Shown here piece by piece: positions 11,005 through 22,668 of a stretch of 64,000 nucleotides of DNA. The translations under genes and the position numbers were made by a program. The stretch lies in contig VZQC01005910.1 of assembly GCA_009823505.1 (NCBI GenBank), positions 467,998-531,997 on the forward strand, written 5' to 3'. The stretch's first letter is position 1. Each line of letters begins with the position of its first letter. This stretch comes from Rhizomys pruinosus (taxonomy: Eukaryota > Chordata > Mammalia > Rodentia > Spalacidae). The notes beneath the pieces are model-generated. The model was not told the origin of the DNA, did no database searches, and saw only the letters and a program-made list of their open reading frames with translations.

Positions 11005-12630
11005 ACATTATCCACATCTGTCTGCTACAAATCCGACTCAGTTTCATGCTTTTAGGACAAATTCCAGGCAAAGGGCCACTGGGAGAGGCTCCATTTCCCC
11101 GTCCCCCATGCCCAGCTCTGTCAGTTAGGCGGCAGAATAATTTCTTTCATAAGGTCTGTCTTAGCCAAAGAAAATAAACCCATGCCCTGTGGCATGAGAC
11201 CTCTAAAGGGAATGGACTGTGTTCTGAATTACACTCCAAGGGGAGTTGACCTGAGATCAGATGCCTTAAGACCTGGAAAGCAATGAGACAGGCATATATC
11301 AAAGATGGACTTTATCATTTGGTATGGTTGGAAAATCAATTTTCTATATATGTAACCATGGCATGGATAAAACCCACCTCTTGGATTCCAGCTTTACTTT
11401 CCCCACGCTATAAATTAGAAGGAAGGTTTTTGTAGTTGAGCAAGGACAGTAAAGCACCAAGCATCTCAGAGTCAGAGGAGGCAATCATTTAAAAGGATAG
11501 AAAAACAAACTTTTAATAAAGAAATGGAAAGATGTCATTTACTTGGGCTGATTAAATTAGAAAAAAATGGGTCCATTCACACTCCCTGTGCTGTTTCCTT
11601 AAATATCTAATGGAAAAAGCATTCCTGATCCAGGGTTTTATTATTATTGTTATTATTTGAAATGCCACTTACAGAAAAAACATTTCCATTCGATACCTAC
11701 TTTCCTAGCAGAGACTCAGAACAAAAATAAATAGCTGAGACTGTGCAGTGACTGCCACAGTGTGGGCCAAATTAATGCTAATTTTCCATCTAGGCTTCAG
11801 CAGTCTACCACCCAGAAATATTTTCTGGATCTTATTTATATCCATTTTTTTTAAAGATTCTGTTTTATCATCTCCTGAAAGAATAGGGATAGGAGATTGT
11901 TGAAGGCAGATTGAGCATGTTATATCAATCTCCCATCTCTAGGAAGTAGACAGTATCTAGGGGTTCTACAAGAAAAGGGACTCTCTCATGCTGCATGCGT
12001 GAGCAGATTTTTTTTCCTTGGAAGATAAAAAATTCAATAAAGGCAAGGGCTTTGGGAGCCATGGACAGTCTATCTTTATACCTCTTCATGGTACCCCATA
12101 CATATTTTGCTTCTGCAACTTTTAATGAATCAACAAACCTATGTCCAGCTATATATAGCCTACAACAGAAAATCTGGACTCAATTGTCATATCGTAGAAT
12201 ACTGTGTATATCTTAAAATAGCCTCATTGTTGACAACTCCAAAATGTCTTGTTGCATGGAACAATTCACACTTACAATCCAAGTTTATTTCAAATGACCT
12301 TAACTCATTACTAGGGAGGCAGAGATAAAACCAGATGAGAAATCACAAACTTTAGGCATGTTTCCAAGTTCAGTAACAAATTTGCTGGATGACCTTGTAA
12401 GAGGCATACAACTCTCCAGTTCTCTAATACTTTATTTTTTTAAATGAGACTAATAAAAGCTGTCCTGCCATCATCTCTGGCTGTATTTAAACATTAAAAA
12501 AAATCATTGTAAATTGCCTTGAAAAGCATTAAAATTACTCTATAATCATGACACTTCTTGCCAGGAACCTCAGTATAGATTATTTTGTTTCTCGAAGAAA
12601 TTGTTTTTTGAAAAATTCTAACTAATATGT
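11005..12630. other. Repeat-poor unassigned sequence
   Basis: No SINE or L1 recognised. Isolated minus-strand donor-like GTAAGT sites occur (reverse complement near 11680 and 12271), but the frames beside them are only about 10 codons, which chance explains. Contains a short ATT run near 11640. Confidence 0.35.
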
Positions 12631-12633
12631 ATT

Positions 12634-12730
12634 GGGGGTTGGGATTTAGCTCAGTGGTAGAGCACTTGCCTAAGAAACACAAGACCCTGTATTTGGTTGG
12701 CTCTTAGCTCCAAAATAAAATAAAATGAAT
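12634..12730 (+). mobile_element. ID SINE
   Basis: 'gggatttagctcagtggtag' and 'agcacttgcctaagaaacac' are the tRNA-like head of an ID element, followed by an AAAATA tail. This is a retroposed tRNA/BC1-like sequence, not a tRNA gene. Confidence 0.88.
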
Positions 12731-12814
12731 TGTCTTGAGGTCTCTCAGTTCTGGGATCTGTTGGAACTTGGTCAGTACTACCTTGAGGGCTCTGTTAGGA
12801 GAAACTAAGAACCC

Positions 12815-12902
12815 AGTTTTTGTTTGTTTGATCGTTTGGGGTTTTCTGTTTGTTTGTTTGGTTGGTTGGTCAGTTGGCTGGTTTGCTGGCTGGTTGGTTG
12901 GG
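12815..12902. repeat. TTTG/GTTG/GCTG low-complexity repeat
   Basis: Imperfect tetranucleotide tract at the tail side of the adjacent reverse B1. Confidence 0.85.
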
Positions 12903-13027
12903 TTTTAGATAGGGTCTTATTATGTTGTCCTGGTTTGCCTAGAAATTGTTATATATACCAGGCTTGTCTACAACAGAGATCTACTACAGCTCTGACTACA
13001 AATTGCTGGGATTAAAGGCATAGGAAA
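12903..13027 (-). mobile_element. B1 SINE, old
   Basis: 'agatagggtcttattatg', 'accaggcttgtctacaac' and 'ttgctgggattaaaggcata' in reverse orientation; strongly diverged. Confidence 0.75.
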
Positions 13028-13289
13028 CCAGTTAGTTTTGTTTTATGAATTCATTATATGAGGAGTAAAAGCAAGGACTTAAATAGAGATGCTGTCTGCA
13101 TTAGAATCAATAAGAAAGAGAACTCTTGCAAATGGTGACAATTTTGAAAGTTGTGACAAGTCCCTTGTCATTGAACATTAGTGAGGACTACCATAAAGAA
13201 ACAGGAGTGGTTTATGAAAACTTGGGGATACCTGTGGACATTTCATATGTTGGTTTAATAAACACTCTCTATTTTATTTATTAATATGG

Positions 13290-13430
13290 TTCTGTGAGAC
13301 AGGGTCTCCCTGTAGCCGCAGCTGGCCTAGAAATTACTATGTAGACCAGGCTGGCCTCCATCTTATGGAGATCTACCTATTTCTGTTTCCTGAGTTCTGG
13401 AATTAAAAACATGTGCCACCACACCCAGTG
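13290..13430 (-). mobile_element. B1 SINE
   Basis: 'gagacagggtctccctgtag', 'tgtagaccaggctggcct' and 'gtgccaccacacccag' in reverse orientation. Confidence 0.93.
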
Positions 13431-13440
13431 ACAATTTATT

Positions 13441-15187
13441 TTAAAGAGAGGAAAGCCCTTGTGACACACAGCATATAGCAACCTTCCAAATGTATCATCT
13501 TTTTCTTCTGGCCTGCCCCCTGTAATATCAGTTTTTATTAATGTTACTTTGCTTGTGGTTAATAAGACAGGCTCTTAGAGACTGGTGGCATAGGGCTGGA
13601 GGAGATTTGTAGAATAACAAATCATTTCAAGGATATACAACTTTATGAAAAAAGGGGTTATGAGGTTCTTTACTATTGAGACAGAACAATGGAGAAGAAA
13701 TCTCTGGCTCTTATAATAAACAATAAAATGGTATAATTGGGCTTAATAGGTAGACTAAATAAATAGCAGTTAAGGGGATGAACTAAATCCATTAGCTCCA
13801 AAAATTTAATCACTGAGCATTTTCTTAGCCCCCAAAAAGGCTTTCCAGTAAATGAAAATAATAAAGCATTAAACTTCATGAACCTTTTATTCATTTGAAA
13901 TCCAATGATTAAAAAAAAAATAAAGGCATAGGTGAAAGCATAAGCCTTGGAAAAATGAGTGTTACTGAAAGAAGATTAAAAATAAACAGCCATATTACAG
14001 AAAAATACTTAACCTCTTTCTTTACCTACTTCCTGCCCATTTCACTGTGTTATTTTACTATGGCATTATTACTAACTTTAATTTCTATTAATTGCTTTGA
14101 TCAGTTCTTTGAAGTGGAAAAGAAAATGTTAAATTCAAAATTAAATCAGAGTAGTTTCTGGTTTGAATAAAGATTTGGGTTTTTTCCTAATTATTTTACT
14201 TAACTTCTGGTGCATAATGCTGAAATCTTTCTCTTCAAATGAGAATTAAATATTGCTTTTATTTTTCTGGAATAGTTGAAGACATTTTGTGAAATCATTC
14301 TTTAGACAGAAATGTTATTTTTCTTTATAGGATTTAAGCTATATATGAAATCCCCTTTCCAGGTATAAAGCAAATGGGTGGCTTTACAACAGAGACATTG
14401 AGACACGTAAAATAGTGCAGGCAAGAGACTCATTCTAACTCCCTGAAAGTCTTCGGTTGGCCAGAACCACAGGGTGGGGGTGTGAGTCTACAGATATGTC
14501 TCTTTTGGCCTGAACACCCACAAAGAAACATTCAATAGTCTGGAGTCCTAGATCCAGAAACCACACATCCAGGGAGTGTGTCAAAAGCTCCTTTACAAAG
14601 TCTAAATAGAGGGAGGGACCGGGCTACATTTTCACACTTTTCCTCAGGTTACAAGCTGATGCAAAACTGACATTTATGTTCCATTAAAGAGACCTTAGCA
14701 TCAAGTGAGCTTGGTATCAGCCAACTGACAGAACAGCAAGCCTTACCTCCTGAATTACCCAAAGTTCCTCAACTTCATCGTTTGCATTTCCTTTAGTCCC
14801 AAGAAAAGAGCGTAAGAACAGAATCATTCCACTATCTGGCTTTTATAGCAATACATCTATTAATTTGGGAACCAAAGCCTGAACTATAAAGCAATTAGAA
14901 GCCTGAGGCTTCATTTCCTTTAACAGCACCTTAGCTCCAAGTTCCACTTTTCCCGGGCTTCAACTCTTGGCTTTGATTTGGAGTTTTCAAAATGTGTTTG
15001 CACATATTCAAGGAATCTTTCTACAAGTATCATATGTCTGGATAGGAAACAATATACAAGATTGTTAAAATATCTTAGACACTTTCTTTTAGGTTACATT
15101 ACAGTACATGGCCTAATGATTTTATATGAGTTACATTTTTTGGTGCTGAGAAGATGGTATTCACCCTCATGTTCCAGGGTCTGGGGC
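13441..15187. other. Repeat-poor unassigned sequence
   Basis: No repeat recognised; contains one weak candidate exon (14747-14790, minus) and several short AT-rich ORFs without protein-like composition. Confidence 0.35.
14747..14790 (-). CDS. Weak candidate internal exon
   Basis: On minus, a pyrimidine-rich run ending ACTAAAG precedes 44 nt reading 'NANDEVEELWVIQE' and a strong donor CAGGAG|GTAAGG. The same frame is open upstream to about 14845. Its phase does not join directly to the 10.97-kb candidate, so another exon would be needed between them. Open runs this short arise by chance. Confidence 0.15.
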
Positions 15188-15275
15188 TGAGGCTAGTTTC
15201 ATAGTGCTTGCTCAGCATGGATCAGACCTTAGGTTCAAGCCCCAGATGCTCAAAAATAATAAATAAATAAATTCC
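15188..15275 (+). mobile_element. ID-like SINE, diverged
   Basis: 'tgctcagcatggatcagacc' and 'ggttcaagccccagatgc' followed by an AAATA tail fit a tRNA-derived ID-type element. Confidence 0.5.
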
Positions 15276-15802
15276 AGAATTTGACCTACACCAAGAAGCT
15301 CCAACTCAGTATCCAGAAACATTTCACCTTAATATTGGTTTTTGATGATAAGGGACAGCAAAGGTTTCAGTGGTGAATTGTTGCATAACTGTGATTTTTA
15401 AGGAGGAATATTTCTTTAATGAATGAAGAACCACATTCTTTATACACATATGTACATATGTACAAACACACACATGAACACACATAATTTTCCTTGGTAA
15501 CAAACCCCTGTCCTCATGGATCCAGTGTAGTATCAACTAAATAGCTGGGTTTTGCTCCATGTTTAATTGCTTAAATGTTTTAGCCTTTCCTTGTCTTCAT
15601 GATTAGGGGCCCCCTGGTTTTCCTCTGAACTCGCAGTCTATTAACAGGTGTTTCACTGTGCTGGTCCTTGAGTTCTCCACTGGGAGACTTCAGCATCCTC
15701 TGCATGTACAGAGACTACAGGAAACACACAAGTTCACCTTACTTTGGACAGTGGTGAAAACGAATGGAAATACATAGTCATTTTGTACTTATTTAAGGTG
15801 TT
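15276..15802. other. Unassigned sequence
   Basis: Nothing recognised apart from a short ACATATGTAC-rich patch near 15445. Confidence 0.35.
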
Positions 15803-15968
15803 GCCAGCTGTGGTGGCCCACGTCTTTAATCCTAGCATTTGGGAGGCAGAGGCAGGCAGATCTTTGTAAGTTCAAGGCCAGCCTGGTCTACATAGTGAGT
15901 TCCAGGACAGCCAGAGCTACAGGGAAGACCCTGTCTCAAAAAGACCAAAAATAAATAAATAAAAATAA
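15803..15968 (+). mobile_element. B1 SINE, full length
   Basis: 'gccagctgtggtggcccacg', 'ggaggcagaggcaggcagat', 'gttcaaggccagcctggtct' and an AAATA-rich tail. Confidence 0.95.
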
Positions 15969-16189
15969 AGTGTTTAAATGGGTCTCAGAATTTTAAAAAG
16001 GATTTCATTGATTCAAACTTTTGTGATAATAGTTAAGTTTAGAAATAATAAAACATTCAGATAAGTTTGCCACATTAATCCTGTATAGATTCAGTATATC
16101 ATATAAAGAATCATCTACCTTAGAGTATGTCTTGCAACTTCTTATGACATAAATGCACAGAATTATGGTCATGCAATAGTTTTCTATGG

Positions 16190-16330
16190 AGGCAAGTATG
16201 GGAGTGCAGTGTACATCTCTAATTTCAGGACTGAGGAGGATGAAGCAAGAAGATCCCAAACAGGAAGCAAGCCAGGGTTACATAGCAAGACCTTGATGCA
16301 AGCACCAAAAATATAAAAGTAAAAACTGAT
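16190..16330 (+). mobile_element. Very diverged B1-like sequence
   Basis: 'ctctaatttcaggactgagg', 'gccagggttacatagcaaga' and an A-rich end suggest an old 7SL-derived SINE; identity is low. Confidence 0.4.
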
Positions 16331-16350
16331 CAAAACTGTAAATATGTGTA

Positions 16351-16351
16351 A

Positions 16352-16382
<31 letters not shown>

Positions 16383-16391
16383 CACACACAC
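16351..16391. repeat. (CA)n microsatellite
   Basis: CA dinucleotides interrupted once by AAAA. Confidence 0.96.
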
Positions 16392-16756
16392 TTTCTCTTA
16401 CATTTAAAAGAAATTATTATTCTCTTTTAAGAGGTAATGCCTAAGGACATCCAAATATAAAAAAATCAGCATATTTTTGAATAAAACTCAAGAGCTAAGA
16501 ACTAACATACCACAAGTTTCCAGCAATAACAATTCCATGTTAAATCCAAACTAAAAATTTTTAAATATACTTTATAGATATTATTTGTATGATATTGTCA
16601 TTAGGGGGTATTTTCCTCTATCCAGTGGCTTTGATACTTCAATATATAAAATATCTAAAGGAAGAAAAAGATTATTTCCTCAATTACAAACCTGCAACAT
16701 GCAAGCCTGCTTGAGCCACAATCTTGTTTTTTGTGAGTGTGCTTTTTTGTTGTTCT

Positions 16757-16898
16757 TGTTGTTTTGAGACAGAGTCTCCCTATCATCCCCAGATGGCCTG
16801 CAACTCTCTATGTAGACCAGGCTGAACTGGATCTCACAAAGATCCTCCTACCTCTGCTAGGATTAAATGTTTGTGCCACCTCGCCTGGGGGATTTTGT
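16757..16898 (-). mobile_element. B1 SINE
   Basis: 'tttgagacagagtctcccta', 'tgtagaccaggctgaactgg' and 'taggattaaatgtttgtgcc' in reverse orientation. Confidence 0.9.
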
Positions 16899-16934
16899 TT
16901 TTTTGTTTTGTTCTGTTGAGTCAAAATTTTATAT

Positions 16935-17885
16935 GTGGTCACTAACTTCATGATTTTAACAACAGACAAGAATAGTGAATTTATGAGTAGAGTCTATGTT
17001 TAAGGGCAGTTAAATAGATAGTTGCTAATATTTTGGTGTCTGTTTTGAATATTTTCTAGACATTTTTTTACAACAAAACATTACACTCATTTTTCTGTCA
17101 ATGGTGTGCTTGGCTTAATGATTTCTTCTGTGTTTCTTTGCTTTGCAACTACAATCCATATCCAGCCATTCAGCAGGTAATGTCTGCGGGAAAGAGATTG
17201 ACGGTGCGGCATGTTTTTAATTGGAAGAGGAAAGCTGGTTTCAATTTAATGAATCAGCTTTATTTCTACACTCTTTCCCCTTCTCAAAATTGACATTCAA
17301 AATTGAGTTTGGTTTTAGCTACACTCTTGTCTTCTACTCTTTCCCTCACACCTGCCACAGAGCAGATAAAGGTGTGAAAAATCTGAGCCCACTCAAGCCA
17401 TGAAGTTTTAGAAAATGGTTACAGTAATAGGTGTCGAATAGAATCATGACTATAGGAAAGAAAAATATGACCACTTGTTTTAGTATTTGAGTCTTAGAGA
17501 GGTATTTGGGCTTTGTTACATCTTTCTCTTGGCTATTTTCTCTGCATGCTTTAATTCAGGGTAGAAGACACTGTGTTTCAGTTATGTAGTGTTTTTAAAC
17601 TACTGTATAGGTAGATAGGGTATAGTGAATTTAACCTGACCATTTAAATCTGACCAGTTTATATCAAAACCAACCTTTACTACCACCCAAAGACTACCCA
17701 ACATTAGGTTGCTATTTCTAAAAAATATTTAAAATAAAGTTTAAGTAATGTGTAGCATAATTTAAATAAATGTATCAAAAATGTTTGCAATGCTGTTCAA
17801 TTTCTATTTCATTTTGTTTTCTCCAGGCAAGAGGTAGATAATGAAAAGTAAATTAAATTGAGGATTTTTCTATAATTTTTAAAAA
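16935..17885. other. Repeat-poor sequence with a possible conserved noncoding patch
   Basis: No repeat recognised. Around 17120-17270 the text has several CpGs ('gcgggaaagagattgacggt') and homeobox-like TAATT/ATTAAT sites, unlike its AT-rich surroundings. Function is unknown. Confidence 0.3.
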
Positions 17886-19172
17886 GGTTTTAGAGGCAAC
17901 TGAAAGAGCATTAACATCCAGTATGTATAAACTGCTTAAAAAATAAAGAAGTAAGAAAACAAATGACCTACTCAAAAGATGGAGTAAAGAGATGAACAGA
18001 GACTTAACCAGTAAGGAAGTAAAGATGGCTGAGAAACACTTTAAAAAGTGTTCAACATCATTAATAATTAAGGAAATGCAAATTAAAACCACACTAAGGT
18101 ATCATCTCACTCCAATAAGAGTAGCCAAGATCAAGAAAACAAAAGACACCAAATGCTGGAGAGGTTGTGGGGAAGGGGAACACTCATCCACTGCTGGTGG
18201 GAATGTAAACAGGTACAACCACTATGGAAAGCAGTGTGGAGAACCCTTAAAAAACTCAAAATGAGCCTACCACCTGACCCAGCCATACCACTCCTGGGTA
18301 TATACCCACAAGATGCATCCTGCCACAAAGATACATTTACAGCTATGTTTATTGCAGCTCTCTTCACAATACAAAGAACTGGAACCAACCCAAATGCCCC
18401 CTCAACTGATGACTGGATAACAAAAATGTGGTACATCTATCTCCACAATGGAGTTCTATGCAGCAGTAAAGAAAGATGACATCCTGAACTTTGCAGGTAA
18501 ATGGATGGAACTCAAAGCCATTATGCTAAGTGAAGTAACACCCCCCCCCCAAAAAAAAGGTGAATGGTTTTTCTCATTTGTGGATTCTAACACCAAATCC
18601 CCAGTTGGCAGGCAAACTGAGCAACTTAATTATTATATTTCATTGTATCTGAAAGCAACTGTGCTATTCCAATGTGAATCTCTTAATGGGCTCTAGAATT
18701 GACCTACCACTTGTATTCACACATTGTAATTACCATATATGAGTGGAAGATATGTATTCATATTCTAAAAAAAAAAAGAATGTAAAGTTATACTTCTTTG
18801 TACCTGCTTGTAACTTTACTGTTAAAATGTGAATCTCTAAATGTGTTTTAGAATTAACCTATAGTTCATTTTCAGATTTATATATATATATGCATATTTT
18901 GGAATAATATAAAATCAAAGGAACAAAAGAGAGAAAAACCTATTCAAAGAACTGACCAAAACAGTAAACTTGTGTATCGAAAAGGTTATAAAAGACTGAG
19001 AAAAAGATGCAAGACAGGACTTAACATGTATGACAGAATCCATGAGCTCTGGTAAGGGGGGCGGGGGGGACATAAGGGGTGGGCATGGGTGGGGAAATGA
19101 GTCTAAATTTGACTAAGAAATGTTGCATAAAATGTGCTCAATAAAAATTTTTAAAAAGTTTTAGATGAAAAT
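17886..19172 (+). mobile_element. L1, 5'-truncated: ORF2 C-terminus plus 3' UTR
   Basis: Frames read the ORF2 C-terminal end: 'MAEKHFKKCSTSLIIKE', then 'HCWWECKQVQPLWKAVWR', then 'TKMWYIYL', then 'FAGKWMELKAIMLSEV'. The frame shifts repeatedly and a C10-A8 homopolymer interrupts it near 18541. The 3' UTR follows, with 'gcatattttggaataat', 'gactgagaaaaagatgcaag' and a tail after 'caataaaaat'. A dead retrotransposon. Confidence 0.92.
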
Positions 19173-20288
19173 TATACATTCTGATTCAATTCTAATTCCA
19201 ATTACAAGGTTATATATGTGTAGTAAAGTAAAAAATAGATGTCACAGCATGTGCAAATCTCAGGGAATGGTCATATCCCTATGAGCTAAAATCAATGATT
19301 TGCATACGATAGAGGTGATCTGGAATTATCTGGTCCTTGTTGACCTGGGAAAAGTCACCAGAGAGGTCATTCTACTACTGAATTAAACTATTTCACATAT
19401 AATAACTGTTCAGAACCAAATGCTAACATTCAGAGTGATAATTTTCACATTTTCTTCTATCTTTCAAACTTATCGCATAATGTTAAGAAACAAGGGGTAA
19501 TTGGTGGAAGCTAATCTGAGAGACCCATGCAGAGATGAATGAGGATGTCTCTGTGGACACAGGGACCAGCAAGGATCACCAAGAAAACCACAGTGTTGAG
19601 CAGAGTCCAGCAATGAGATAGACCTGTGCCCACCTTTACATCTTACTGGAGATGAATTTACTATTTAGAGGTGAATACAAATGGATTCTTGTGCCAGGCC
19701 TCATTTGCAGTTTTGCTAAATAGATAGGCATGAGTTTAATTTAAGCTGTACAGTCACAGGCCAGAGGCCTAAAGTGAGTGTACGTCCACCTGGTCATAGA
19801 CTAGAGCTGCTCTAACAGTAAACAGAAGAGTCCTTTATGTTTCATAAACAGGAGTTCCCAGGTCTTTGTTATAGTGAAGGTTAGCTATCTAGCAGACATA
19901 ATCTGAGTGTCCTTGTAAGAATGCAAGATCTGAGTTTGTGTGTCCTACGAACTTTTGGAGACAGGGAGACCAGTGCTTATTGAATTAACACATGAGTGTT
20001 GGTGGCAGCTAAAACCAGAGTAATGGTTGTGATGGTGAGGGACATTGCTGACATTTTAGAAATGGTGTCTTGAAGGTAGAATCAAAAAGATTTGTGGATG
20101 GATAGAATGTGGCATGAAATCAAAAGAGGTCAAAGACATCTCTGACGCTCTTGGACTGGAGATAGGCAAGAGACACCATTGATAAGCATGATGAATAGGA
20201 GGAATGAGAAACACGCCATTTGATCTGGACTTGTGAAATGCATACTGCATGACAGAGGTTCAGGTGTGGAGTTGGCTAGTGGTTTTAA
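19173..20288. other. Repeat-poor unassigned sequence
   Basis: No recognised repeat; one weak candidate exon lies within it. Confidence 0.35.
19647..19715 (-). CDS. Weak candidate internal exon
   Basis: On minus: an acceptor with a fair pyrimidine tract ending CTATTTAG, 69 nt open in one frame ('KLQMRPGTRIHLYSPLNSK'), and donor TCTCCA|GTAAGA. Protein-like but short, and unsupported by any family match. Confidence 0.13.
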
Positions 20289-20301
20289 TTAAAAATGTCT
20301 C

Positions 20302-20496
20302 CTGGGGCTGGAGAGATGGCCTAGCAGAGGACCCGGGTTCAATCCCCAGCACCCACAAGGCAGCTGAGAACTGTCTTTAACTCCAGTTCCAGGGGAATCT
20401 GACACCCTCTTCTGACCTCCATGGCATTGCACAACACGGGTACACAAACCTACATGCAGACAGTACATTCATACACATACAAAAATAAATAAAATT
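20302..20496 (+). mobile_element. B2 SINE with internal deletion
   Basis: Starts TGGGGCTGGAGAGATGGCC and ends with an AAATAAAATT tail. Flanked by a perfect 13-bp target duplication TTAAAAATGTCTC (20289-20301, 20497-20509). The segment between box A and 'agaggacccgggttc' is missing about 25 nt compared with the copy at 27.02 kb. Confidence 0.95.
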
Positions 20497-20509
20497 TTAA
20501 AAATGTCTC

Positions 20510-21600
20510 TCAAAGGCTTTTATGTTTGAAGACTTGGTTCCCAGGTGGTGGTGCTGTGTTGGTAGGTTCTATAATCTTTAGGAAGATTATAGTGGAAACA
20601 AGTGAGGTAAATGGGAAGTAGGAAGACTTGAGATAGCCCAACTCCATTTTCCATTCTCTTAGAGTAGGAGACGATGTCCCCATGGTTGCTAGCACAGACT
20701 ACTCTTGTAGTGTCACTGGTCTTCAGTTCTAAGTCTCCATATCTGGTGGCTCAAAACCACTTGTAACTCTGATTCCAATGGCTCCAACATCCTCTTCTGG
20801 ACTCTACAGGCATCTCCTCGTGTGTGCTACATATAAACTACATATAAACTCATATATATTAAATAAAATTAAATAAATACATATCTTTTTAAAAATCATG
20901 AAGCGAAATATACCCTTCCTCCTTTATCAGATATTTAGTCCTAGTCATGAGAAATGTAATTAATATAATCAGTATTTTTCTAGAATAATCTAGAGTCCAG
21001 TGGAGAAGTCCAGACTTAAAACATGTATCTATGTAAATGCAGGGTTCAGAGGGGAGCTGTGATGTGGAAGATTCATCCAAGGTGAAAGTGCAGATTGAAG
21101 GGGTGATTGGCTGTCAGCACCTGCTCATTTAGAGGAGTAGGAGAAAGAAAAAGAAGCAAGGAGGTAAGAAAGTGGTTCCTAGCAAACAGAGAGTGGTTCT
21201 CCCCGGAAGTGAGGTGAAGAAATATGTCCAAGAGGAGAAAATGGCCCTCTACGAAGGCCAGGGATAAGGAGATAGAACAGGAAGATTACCAGTGACCTTG
21301 GCCAGAGGTCCTGCAGAAGAGCACACTCAGGCAAACTACAGGAACATCTGTGGAGATTTGTTACAAATGGGGGACAGATAGGGATACAAGCTTTACAGAC
21401 AGTGAAGGAGGGGTGTTTGTTTGTTTGTATGTTTGGGTTTTCAGATTGTCTATGCAGAATATTTGTATGTTAGTGACAGCATTCATGTGAAATGGAAGGG
21501 AAAATCCCAGTCCAGAAACAGGGAGAATAATTTCTAGAGGTATAACTTGATTAGGATAAAGGAAGGTTGAAATTGAATGAGTTGCCCTGAGACAGGGGCA
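20510..21600. other. Unassigned sequence
   Basis: No recognised repeat except short TTTG and ATATAA tracts; no convincing coding signal. Confidence 0.35.
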
Positions 21601-21602
21601 CT

Positions 21603-21661
21603 GAGCTCATTATCAGAAGGGAATCAGAGGCAGGAGGATCCTAAGTTCCAGGCCAGCTTTG
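21603..21661 (+). mobile_element. B1 fragment
   Basis: 'aatcagaggcaggaggatc' and 'ttccaggccagctttg' match the B1 centre; truncated at both ends. Confidence 0.55.

Positions 21662-21694
<33 letters not shown>
21662..21694. repeat. (CAA)n microsatellite
   Basis: Eleven near-perfect CAA units, probably grown from the tail of the preceding B1 fragment. Confidence 0.95.
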
Positions 21695-21695
<1 letters not shown>

Positions 21696-21708
21696 CTTTA
21701 TTTTTTTA

Positions 21709-21870
21709 GCTGAGTGTTGTGGTGCATGCCTTTAATCCCAGCACTTGGTGGTGGGGGGTGAGAGGAAGGCAGAGCTCTGTGAGTTCAAGACCAGCCTGGT
21801 CTACATAGTGAGTTCCAGGACAGCTGGGGAACAGGGAGAGCTCATCTCAAAAAAACTAAAAAAATATTTT
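21709..21870 (+). mobile_element. B1 SINE
   Basis: 'gctgagtgttgtggtgcatg', 'gttcaagaccagcctggtct' and an A-rich tail; carries an expanded GGTGGTGGGGGG stretch in the middle. Confidence 0.93.
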
Positions 21871-22000
21871 TTATTTTCAATTCAAACATTAACATATTAG
21901 AACAAAAGAAACTGCAGTGGCTGTTAATTCTATAAAGAAACACTTTCAAAGTGTATATTTTTATATACTGAGTATTTTATAATGCATACACATACACATA

Positions 22001-22035
22001 GATACAGATAGATGATAGATAGATGATAGATAGAT

Positions 22036-22075
<40 letters not shown>
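22001..22075. repeat. (GATA)n microsatellite
   Basis: GATAGATGATA-type then perfect GATA tetranucleotides. Confidence 0.95.
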
Positions 22076-22655
22076 TAAAGATATGTTTCTATTTTAAGTG
22101 AAGAAAGTATATTGGGCAGCCATCTCAAAATGCTTTATTTATAGGAGTACATTCTATAGAGACCACTGTTAAATCCATGTGGAACATATTTGGGGAAGTA
22201 TTTGAGGTCTTACAACTAAAAATTAAAGAAATTAGAAATAAGAAATTAAAGAATTATGTCAAAATAACCTTTAAATGTTAAGACAAATAAAAAGAGAGTT
22301 TTTTTTTAAAGAAAAAACCCTATTCAAAATACTGAAATATTAGTTTGAAGAAATGGCCAAAAAAAGGAAGATATTACTAGAAAGAGATTATGGAAAAGAC
22401 ATGAATGTGTATACTATAAGCAGCATTGGCAATGAAAAGACAAATTAAAATCCCCTGGACCATGGTGATTACATACACCAAGATAAGCAGCAGGAAATAA
22501 GAGTGCTTTCAGGGAAGACGGGAGAGTGTGAGCAAGAGGAGAATGTTAGTATTGTATTTTTGATTTTCTTACTTGTGATCCTTTCAATTCACTTCATAGT
22601 TCCTGTGGCCAAACTCATTTGAAATATATGTCGGAAGCCAAGAAAAGAGCTATTC
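22076..22655. other. Unassigned AT-rich sequence
   Basis: Nothing recognised with confidence. Confidence 0.35.
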
Positions 22656-22668
22656 AATGTAAAAGATG

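Noticed and set aside
12634..12730. tRNA gene
   Set aside because: The tRNA-like box A/B region belongs to an ID SINE with an A-rich tail; no complete cloverleaf can be drawn.
21280..21400. Exon with CTG|GTAATC donor on minus
   Set aside because: The frame is open for about 100 nt, but this is expected often by chance, and the translation is Cys/Pro/Leu-rich without pattern.
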